The translations under genes and the position numbers were made by a program. The notes under the pieces are model-generated. The model searched no databases, was not told the origin of the DNA, and worked only from the letters and a program-made list of their open reading frames with translations. A stretch of DNA of 64,000 bases from Ostrinia nubilalis (taxonomy: Eukaryota > Arthropoda > Insecta > Lepidoptera > Crambidae). The stretch covers positions 62,001 through 126,000 of the forward strand of contig NC_087107.1 of assembly GCF_963855985.1 (NCBI RefSeq), read 5' to 3'. Shown piece by piece: positions 56,287 to 64,000 of this stretch (the stretch's first letter is position 1; the number at the start of each line of letters is the position of its first letter).

Positions 56287-57238
56287 GGGGAGGTGAGCCC
56301 AAAGCGGGTATACCGCCCAAAGCGGGTAGCCTTCGTTATTCACGTATACAAGCCGATTGTGCACATGTGTGCGTTTCGTGGCAACGCCCGAACTTGTTTC
56401 GACACGAATCAGTTTGGCCGAAACATCGGCGACGCGCGGCGGAGCTCCGAGATGCGAATGTTTTTATTTGCCTGTTTCACAAAAAAATATTAAGATATGT
56501 GAATATGAATTACTTCATTCTGTTTAAAGTTGTGTTGAATCTGTTACTTGTGTATTATTCTGCATTAAAACAGCATAGAATTCTTATTGTTTGAGCAACA
56601 TTTCTGATAAAGATTTTGAGATTATTTTACAAAACGTGAAAAAGTATCTTTTGGGCAAAGCGGGTATGGGTAAAACGGGTAACCGCTTCTTATTCTTATT
56701 CTAATTATATGTGGATACAAAAATGGTAGTTCCATAGGTAATTTTTGTTGTTTTGGCTGAACAAGAATCTGAATTGATAGAAGTCTTGTTTCACATGGAT
56801 AATCTTTTTTTTGGTCTGATAAAATCGGATTTTTATCTCACGTATATCAATATGCAGAGAGCAATAGAATTCCGCGCCCTTTCAAAAGTCAAACTGCTGG
56901 AGAAGATTGGTGTAAAGCCTTTGAAAAGAGATATCCCCAACTAACATTAAGAAAGCCAAAGCCAACGTCAGTAACTCGCCTTGCCCAGTCTCCACCCGTT
57001 TTGCCCCAGGGGCCATACCCGCTTTGGGCACCCCCTGCGGGCAAACCGGGTAAAATGACCGACTAATTAGTTCTTAAATTTTTGAAGTGATTTGTTACAA
57101 GAGAAGTGATTTTTAGTTTTTATTACAAAGTTTAATACATACTTGTATGAATTATTAAAAATATATAACTTTGCAACTGCAGTAACGTCTTTTTTATTGA
57201 CACAAACCTTAAGTTACCCGCTTTGGGCCCATCTCCCC
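56287..57238 (+). mobile_element. pogo-type DNA transposon relic (copy B) with transposase fragment
   Basis: Ends GGGGAGGTGAGCCCAAAGCG ... CGCTTTGGGCCCATCTCCCC are flanked by TA and are close to those of 19619-20927. Inside, 56750-57020 carries a pogo/CENP-B-type N-terminal transposase relic: SELIEVLFHMDNLFFGLI in one frame, then EDWCKAFEKRYPQLTLRKPK with TSVTRLAQ in the next, separated by a frameshift. The DDE catalytic part is absent, so the element cannot mobilise itself. Confidence 0.8.
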
Positions 57239-58039
57239 TATTACATTTTTATTAATATGTCGATAATGTGTGTATATTGCTTGGAGAAGTCAAAAAGTAT
57301 TACTGTGAGTGTCCTTCGACCTCCCACTAGCGCTGGCGTTGGAAAAGGAGTCATATTTCTCTATTTAAGATATTTTTGAAATGTCGACTTAACACTAAAA
57401 TTAAGGTATTGCTAAAAAGTCTCTATGTTTGACATTTCCATTAAATATCGTAATTAAAAATTAAAGTAATGCTATTTCAAGCCAAAAACAATAGAAAAAG
57501 CTATATTCTGAGGAAAAATTTAACTTGAACTTTGTATATTTTTTAAGAAAAGCTGCTTCGTAATTTCAAACCAGAATTCGCTCTATTTGTGTTTATTTGT
57601 TGTACCACGGTAATAATATCATACAGTATTGTAACTTCATATAAACCGACGAAACGCGAGCTTTCCTTCGAATTTCAAATCTCGGGACGCGGTCGAGATG
57701 AAAAAATTAGGGGTGTCGCGAATGTGCCGAACGGCCGTCGATGGCTTAATGTTGAAAATGACTAAGGTGATTGAATTTGACTGACCGTCATTTAAGGTCA
57801 AAGAAGAACGGTCATCTGTGACCCAGGCCCGACAGAAACGAGACATACCTCAGTTTTTTTGTCATGTCTTAATTAGTTAAATTATATATTTTTTATATTC
57901 GAAATCTATGTTTAACCCCAAAATATTACCCTTTGTTTTTGTTCAGGCGTTATACAAAAACTAATACAAAATGCCTATTTATCACCAAAATTGGTAAATG
58001 TATGTACCTAAATGTCTATTACAGCTGCTATGGAATGTA

Positions 58040-58299
58040 TCTAGGTGACCTGGAGATGCATCCGGATTATACAGGGTGGAAAGGAGAAGTTACAAAATCC
58101 AAAAATTCAATGTTACCAGCTTCCATAATCTGTAACCTATTGTTGGTACCATTTGAAAGAGCTCGTGAAGCACTTTCAGAATCAGTAACTAGTTTTTCGA
58201 TATCTTGTATAGTTTAGAAATAATCGAGTGAGATCACTTATTGTTCCATATTTGTATAACCACCCTGTATAATCCGGCTGTATCTCCAGGTCACCTAGA
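58040..58299. mobile_element. MITE with long inverted ends
   Basis: Left CTAGGTGACCTGGAGATGCA and CCGGATTATACAGGGTGG; right CCACCCTGTATAATCCGG and TATCTCCAGGTCACCTAG. Non-coding centre. Confidence 0.8.
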
Positions 58300-58669
58300 C
58301 TACAACTTACCTGGTCAGAGAGAACATTCCCGTAAACAGCTCCAAATGCACTCAAATTATAACACCGCCACAATTCCAGCACTTAACATAAGTAACCGCA
58401 ATGCACTTGCAACGTTCATCCACCCAGATAGCAAGCGAACTTGCTGCAAACATGATTTTTATTTGAAATTAGATTGTCACGTCAAATATGACAAATCAAG
58501 TTTGTGGCAATATTGCTGTAAGCTTTTTGATTTAGGTATGATGTTTCAAGGCTTTTTTAATTTTGAAGCAAGTTTGCATTTTGCGCTATGTTTCAAAGAT
58601 GAAGTATCAAGTTTGTTTTTTGTTTGTTACAAACTTGCGTTAAACTGTCATACGCATGGAGCAAATAAT

Positions 58670-59134
58670 CAGTGTTGCCAGAAGGTTACTTTTGTAACCT
58701 TTTAGGTTACTTTTGAACTGCATTGGTTACACTAATGAAAAGGTTACTTTTAGGTGATTTTTCAGAAATTGTAGAATTAACTTTTACAGGTTATTCAGTA
58801 AAAATATTAATAGTGACAATTTAAAAATTATGTCATAAACTGCATTTAAACATGAATTTGATTTATTATTTGTTAAAGACAATGAGTTTTAGCAAATGTT
58901 TTTTTGATAATAAAACGCAAATCCATGAAACGGTTTTATACGACCGGTCACTTTTCGGTCTTCATGGAATGGTCAAAATTTCGAATTTAGGTAAACATGA
59001 ACCATCCATGAACAACCTTACACAATCGCTCCGCACCCCCCCCCCCCCCCCGTATGAAGGTTACTTTTTATTCAAAAAGGTTACATTTTTTTATATTTCT
59101 GGTAATTTCTGACAAGACCCGACTGGCAACACTG
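58670..59134. mobile_element. hAT-type MITE (465 bp)
   Basis: Ends CAGTGTTGCCAG ... CTGGCAACACTG with an exact 8-bp target duplication CAAATAAT (58662-58669 and 59135-59142), the hAT signature. The interior repeats AGGTTACTTTT and contains a run of 17-18 C near 59038. Nested in the 58423-62455 element. Confidence 0.88.
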
Positions 59135-61123
59135 CAAATAATCACTAGTGGTCATACGCCAACGTCACTCGCCCGAAGCCATAAAAAAGAAAACAAAAAC
59201 TTCCGGTTCCGGAAGAAAAAACAGCCAAGTGTTTTGCACTTTTGCAGCATACTCTCTTTTGATCTGTGTTTTGCAGTGCACAAAATCAGTGGTAGAACGT
59301 AGAACCTACAAGTTTTTTTGTTTTGCACGGTGTTTTATTTAATAAACGCTTCTGTTGTGCGAATTGGACGCGTGACGTGCTGAAGATTAAAGGTTAGTTC
59401 ATTTATTTTTACTTTTACAAACAGAATTAATGATAATATGTAGTTCATATCTATCCCTTAAACCTTATTTACCTACTTTCAAACCCAGGCAACGTGTTCC
59501 AAGTGTTCCTAACCCTAAATAGTTCCTACATGTTCGATCCTGTTTAGTTATGCATATTACTCAATATCTATTTCTAATTATCTATGTGTAACAGAAAGGT
59601 GTTATTGTAAGTTGTAAATGTACATCGTGGACCCTGTCTTGCACTGCAATTGGAAAATAATACATAAATAGAACGTCTAAAATTAACAAATATCCTCAAA
59701 TAAAATAAATTAATTGCTGTACAGTGACTGACATTGATGGAAAAGTCATAGTTTTTCCTTTCAATAATTATCATGTTGCTATGAAAATGCTACACTCATA
59801 GCACTTCAAAATTGTAAATGTAAATATAAAATACCCCCTAAACATCCTATCCACCTTATCATGTACTTTTATCCTACCTCGTTTAATTCTTAAAATTGTT
59901 AGTTATGTCTTAGCAAAGGTAACATAAATTTCCTCCTACATACCTATCTATTATTATATAATATAATTATAATTAATAGTGTTATTTGGTTTCAGACTTT
60001 GCATAATGGAATCAAAAAAATTTTTTTTGGTTACATTTTTAGATGAAGATGATGCTCCTGGCATAGTTTCATCAAAGTGGTTAAGATACCAACACTTGTT
60101 ATTACCCTAATGTATGCACTGAAGAAATCAAAAACAAACTTGAAGAAGATGCCTGCACCTGAAGCAACATGGTCACAATATCAAATAAAAATACTTAAAA
60201 GTTATGGTAAAATAATTTTCTTTATTTTTGTATTGCTAAGTTATAACTAGATTCTACTATTGTGAGACTTTTTTATTTATTTCAGAAACTTATGGCGAAG
60301 CACGATTACATTTAAAAAAAGCGGAAGAAACCTGAAATTTGGACTCAGACGAAGCAGAAAATGATGTTACAAATGAAGTGACAGTGGACATAATGTCTGC
60401 TGTAAATTACCCAGTCACCTCCGGTTCTAAAGAGGCCAAGCAAACACAACTCAAAGCTGTTAACTGCCAATCAGGTAACAGGTTTTTATAACATGCAATG
60501 AGCTTCTCTCGTCAAAGATGCAATGCGACAAAATTTCATATTTTCACTTGTTTTAGTTATGACTTTTCCATGTTTTTTTATTTGTTACAGAGTGCATTAC
60601 AAACAAGCAATATGCTATACAGCAGAGTCATATGATTCAGATTGTGTCAGACCTAGCTAACCAAATGGCTGAAATCAATAGAAAATTGGATTTACCGTTA
60701 GCTAGGTCCGAAGAAACATTTTCACCAACAGATGACAATGCAGGTCTTTCAGAACTTTTGGCAAGTCTACCAGTAAAGATATTGCAAGTTTTAATAATTT
60801 CGATGACCATTTAAAAATAAACAAGAATACAGGCAATAGTATGTATAAATTAAATACTTAAACACAGGGCAAATTTTATTATTCTATGAAAACATTCTAA
60901 TGCTACTTTAATTAAATTTCAGATGTCATTTTTGTCTGGTATTGGCGGCAGAAATGTAAGAAGCCTTACGACTAATATGTTGAGACGAATAATTCTAGAT
61001 GATGTAGCCGAGTTGTATTCGTTAACTGGGAAACAGATGAAAAATTCGAATAAAAAGTCATTTATGAGTACAGAAACCTATAAATTAATCTTTCGTAAGT
61101 ACCTTTATTTTATTACAAACTTA

Positions 61124-61313
61124 TACAGGGTGGTGTAAATGAATTCATAGGCAACCTTGCAGGGGGTGGCTCAGACCATCATTATGAACTTTTCCTATGA
61201 CCAATTTTTCCTGTTTTCATACAAAAACTGATCACGAAAATAAAGTTGTTCATAATGATGGTCTGAGCTTCCCCCTGCAAGGTTGCCAATGAATTCATTA
61301 AGATACACCTGTA
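61124..61313. mobile_element. MITE in the DUF4806 relic
   Basis: Left AACCTTGCAGGGGG with CAGACCATCATTATGAAC; right GTTCATAATGATGGTCTG with CCCCCTGCAAGGTT. Outer ends are TACAGGGTG ... ACACCTGTA. It sits in the intron between blocks 4 and 5. Confidence 0.82.
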
Positions 61314-61533
61314 TATCTCTCAATATACCTACTACTATTATTTTCTGAATCATTCGTGTTTGTTAGTGTTAATTATTTCTATTTTATTTTTCAGAAATAT
61401 GTAGAAAAATCAACGAAGATGTAACTGAAGACAGTCTAAAAGAAATTATAAGTGATTGGCTAAATCAAGCTAAAGTTAGACTTTCAAGAAGGTAAGATTT
61501 AATTTATTTACATTAGATGTATTTTATTTTACA

Positions 61534-61810
61534 CTAGCGACCCGCCCCGGCTTCACACGGGTACATGTATTATACATATGTATAAAACAAAGTTGCTGTC
61601 GCTGTCTGTTCCTATATACATATGCTTAAATCTTTAAAACTATGCAACGGATTTTGATGCGGTTTTCAACAATAGTTAGAGGGATTTATGAGAAAGGTTA
61701 TATAATAGAACCCCATACGAATCCGGGGCGGGTCGCTAGTTATACATATATTACATTATTATTACACAAGGGACAGACAGACAGCGACTTTCTTTTATAC
61801 TATGTACCTA
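61534..61810. mobile_element. Nested, oppositely oriented Helitrons
   Basis: CTAGCGACCCGCCCCGG at 61534 is the antisense of a Helitron 3' end, and CCGGGGCGGGTCGCTAGT at 61723-61740 is a sense 3' end. The sense copy starts near 61575 (AAAGTTGCTGTCGCTGTCTG). An antisense 5' end (ACAGACAGACAGCGACTTTC) follows at 61778-61800. The simplest reading is a plus copy inserted inside a minus copy. Confidence 0.65.
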
Positions 61811-62808
61811 GTGATTTACAAATTTTAGATGTGCTCCTTTCAGAATTTTAACTAATAACCCCTTACCCTTATAGTAGTTTTTAAGGATTACTATAAATAT
61901 ATTTATTTCAGACATAGTTCATAATTTTGTTAGTAGTACAGAAACTTATACAATTAAATGAAAATAATGTCTTAACCTGTGGTAAATATACTTGTTTCTT
62001 TTTGTTTCAGAGCAGAAACACAAAATAAAGAAAAAAACCAATAGCGGCGACCATGAAACCGATTTTTTCTCATTTAAAGTAAGATAAGATAAAAGTATAA
62101 ATAATAAAAAAATATATGTTATGTTTGTTGTTTTATTTAATGTCAAACATGCATATTCATTGCAAGTTTGTTAAGGCAAACTTACATATAATTTATAGAA
62201 GCAGACATAATGCAAGTTTGTTAAGGCAAACTTACATATAATTTATAGAAACAGACATAATGCAAGTTTGTTAAGGCAAACTTGCATATACTTTATAGAA
62301 ACACATTAATGCAAGTTTGTCGCTCGGAAACTAGAAAGTTTGATTTAAACTTGCCTCAAGTTTATATACTTGCCATGGCAAATTTGAAACAAAGCTTCAT
62401 TTTTGATACATCAAACTTACTGCAAGTCAGATTCAAGTTTAAATTGTTATCTGGGCAATTACTGTTTTGTTCCAGGTTAATTACGGACACCGGAGATGCA
62501 GTCCCGGCCCTATCGCGTGTAAATAGCTTCTAAAATTAAAATAACTTGTAAATAGAACCTTCCTTAGTCTCTATAACACACACTCTCATCTTCTATTCAT
62601 TAATTAGATCAAAATATTTTAGTGAAAACTTTAACTCGAATTAAAATATTCCGTTCCACTAAAAACAACAATGTATTGGGCGAAGCTAAAAAACAACGCC
62701 GTGAAATGGAAATTCAAATGAGGGACCAAGGAATCCGAATTTAGACGCGGCCTTAAAAATTTGAATTTGGAAGTGTCCGAAAAAAATAAGTATTGAAATT
62801 GGAACGCA

Positions 62809-63001
62809 ATGGCGTCGCCTTCGACGACTCCGAAGGCGCCGTCGCCGCCGCCGCCGGGCCACACGCCGAGCAAGATGGAGCGAAGGATGTCTCACTTCAA
62901 GGAGTACAAGTTCTTCAGATCGTTCAGCGCCAAAGTGGAGAACTGGCCGATGCGGAAAGCTGAGCAACTGTGGAGGAAGATGCGCGAGCGGAAAATTGCA
63001 G
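62809..63001 (+). CDS. First coding exon of an unidentified gene (partial)
   Basis: Starts at ATG with G at -3 and +4, preceded in frame by TGA four codons upstream. Encodes a proline/serine head (MASPSTTPKAPSPPPPG) then a basic, aromatic stretch MSHFKEYKFFRSFSAKVENW and MRKAEQLWRKMRERKIA. Donor GCAG|GTCAGT at 63002. There is no in-window partner exon, so the rest lies beyond the right edge. I do not recognise the family; the dense charged sequence and codon use look genuinely coding. Confidence 0.65.
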
Positions 63002-63391
63002 GTCAGTGGTTGTTATTAATTTAAAATTGGGTATTTGACACTACCCATCTCTTGATTTTTAATATTTTAAATGATTAAGTTTCATGGGATTTTGCAACAA
63101 AAACACTTTTACAACGGTAAACAGATATTTACATTTCAATTTCAAAACTTGAGTTTTTAATACCAAAGTAAGTTGTATTTTGAGATAATTATTGTGAAGT
63201 ATTTTATCACCTTAATTACAAATACCCAATTGTCTAAGATTTATTTTGTTGAATGTGTTTTTCACCCGACTTTTACAGGATACTCTCAATTTGGTTGTAT
63301 TATGTTGTATATTTTGTACCGATCATAAAATTATCAAAATTGTTATTCTTTATTTTTAGTTAAAAATTGTTAATTTAGCATTTCAAAATGT

Positions 63392-63396
63392 AAAAA
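63392..63396 (-). terminator. RNA polymerase III terminator of tRNA-Lys
   Basis: Five T on the gene strand starting 8 bases after the tRNA 3' end. Confidence 0.8.
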
Positions 63397-63403
63397 GTTG
63401 TGT

Positions 63404-63476
63404 CGCCCAACGTGGGGCTCGAACCCACGACCCTGAGATTAAGAGTCTCATGCTCTACCGACTGAGCTAGCCGGGC
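63404..63476 (-). tRNA. tRNA-Lys (CUU anticodon)
   Basis: 73 bases without CCA. Acceptor GCCCGGC/GTTGGGC (two G-U pairs), D arm GCTC-AGTCGGTA-GAGC, anticodon stem TGAGA/TCTCA with loop CTCTTAA (anticodon CTT), variable GGGTC, T arm GTGGG-TTCGAGC-CCCAC, discriminator G. All stems pair and no intron is present. Boxes A (TAGCTCAGTCGGTAG) and B (GGTTCGAGCC) are intact. Confidence 0.97.
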
Positions 63477-64000
63477 AGTTGTATAGGATTACGAAATTAA
63501 CGTATAGTTTCGGATAACTGTGACGCGGCGACATCGATTTATTTACAAAAAGTTAAAAGCAATATTGGAGCGTGAAGCAAATGAATAAGATAAAGTAGCA
63601 CAACATCTATTACGAAATTGTCAAAGTTTTTTTTATCGGGCGGAGTTAGTTATTTTTAAACCATGTTATTTTTGTCACTCTTCATAACACTTCTGTTTTA
63701 TAGCTTCAAAACGAGGTCAAGACCGTCTTGAAGTTGTCAATGGATTTCATTTATAAAACGTGTTTATTTTTTCCTGATTTTAGAACAGATAGTAAAGTAT
63801 TTTTACATTCGGTATTTTCATGAATGTATGAATGTAGGCAACTTCTCTATAGCCTCCTCAAAGTGCTGGACTTGACCTGCTTTTATCCAGATTTAGTCCG
63901 AATGATTTTACTATGACTACCTAATAAGTATACCTACTTTCAGTTTAGTGTTTAGATTTACGTGACATAATAATCCTATGTTTGATTATCAAGACAGCAA

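Larger units (their letters stand above)
51449..58039. other. Intergenic region or large intron; no coding gene recognised
   Basis: AT-rich. Holds a Helitron end (53113-53275), a LINE tail (54480-54655), a MITE (55232-55405) and the pogo-type element 56287-57238. Nothing else nameable. Confidence 0.5.
60007..62044 (+). pseudogene. Broken DUF4806-domain gene (six coding blocks)
   Basis: Coding blocks at about 60007-60206, 60286-60474, 60591-60838, 60923-61094, 61395-61491 and 62011-62044, mostly with AG/GT borders. The first block opens MESKKFFLVTFLDEDDAPGI and later KKMPAPEATWSQYQIKILKS, the N-terminal module seen with DUF4806; blocks 4-5 are the DUF4806 domain (FLSGIGGRNVRSL, DDVAELYSLTGKQ, ISDWLNQAKVRLSRR). 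Lesions are two frame shifts in block 1, an in-frame TGA in block 2 after KKAEET, a frame shift near 60770 in block 3, and a block 3/4 junction that does not keep frame. Blocks 4-6 are intact. An untranslated 5' exon may end AAAG|GTTAG near 59393. The biochemical role of DUF4806 is unknown to me. Many insect genomes carry multiple copies. Confidence 0.75.
58423..62455. mobile_element. Probable DNA transposon carrying a DUF4806 gene
   Basis: Imperfect terminal inverted repeats CCCAGATAGCAA (58423-58434) and TTGTTATCTGGG (62444-62455). Just inside both ends, and largely absent between, are many GCAAGTTTG/CAAACTTGC motifs (about 58432-58640 and 62160-62440, including three ~57-bp tandem units). 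They look like subterminal transposase-binding repeats. A possible 2-bp duplication CA flanks it. The cargo is the broken DUF4806 gene at 60007-62044. Later insertions inside are a hAT MITE, a TIR MITE and Helitrons. No transposase is visible and the superfamily is not assigned. Confidence 0.6.
63002..64000. other. Presumed first intron of the 62809 gene
   Basis: AT-rich; apart from the antisense tRNA gene no feature seen. No acceptor with coding similarity before the window ends. Confidence 0.5.

Noticed and set aside
59036..59053. Poly-C run as a regulatory quadruplex
   Set aside because: It sits inside a non-coding hAT MITE and may be length-variable or a sequencing artefact; no other G/C-run spacing.

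Overview
The window is animal nuclear DNA, most likely from a moth or butterfly (Lepidoptera). It is AT-rich, its genes are split into short GC-rich exons by introns of up to about 11.5 kb, and the non-coding sequence is crowded with retroposon 3' ends, Helitrons, SINEs and MITEs of lepidopteran style. The multi-peptide natalisin precursor also points to an arthropod. No species call is attempted.

Layout. From 3,310 to 34,900 (+) lies one Rho guanine-nucleotide exchange factor gene of the ARHGEF17 (p164-RhoGEF/TEM4) type. I assembled 18 coding exons whose splice phases all chain, giving about 1,029 residues: acidic/serine-rich N-terminus, DH domain, PH-like region, then a C-terminal beta-propeller region ending in LLLWRV. 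The introns hold retroelement fragments, MITEs, a SINE and a 1.3-kb pogo-type element. Two exon/intron boundaries have been tandemly duplicated: the 3' end of exon 7 (146-bp units) and the 3' end of exon 17 (a 45-bp unit, about 45 copies, open in the exon frame for nearly 490 codons).

Convergent to it, 38,236 to 36,755 (-) encodes a natalisin prepropeptide with 13 candidate amidated FxxxR peptides. A separate TATA-bearing 5' leader exon is predicted near 39,228-39,275.

From 39.3 to 58.4 kb I see no protein-coding gene. This stretch holds LINE tails, MITEs, a possible LTR relic with a tRNA-Lys primer-binding site, a second pogo-type element with a decayed transposase piece, and a candidate promoter/5' exon near 51.3 kb.

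From 58,423 to 62,455 there is a probable 4-kb DNA transposon with CCCAGATARCAA inverted ends and subterminal GCAAGTTTG-type repeats. It carries a broken multi-exon DUF4806 gene and is itself invaded by a hAT MITE, another MITE and Helitrons. At 62,809-63,001 (+) is the first coding exon of a gene that leaves the window, and at 63,404-63,476 (-) an intact tRNA-Lys(CUU) lies antisense in its first intron.

How they relate: the RhoGEF would activate Rho-family GTPases and natalisin is a secreted neuropeptide. They are neighbours and nothing in the sequence ties their functions together. All exon models come from reading splice sites and protein similarity by eye, without transcript data.
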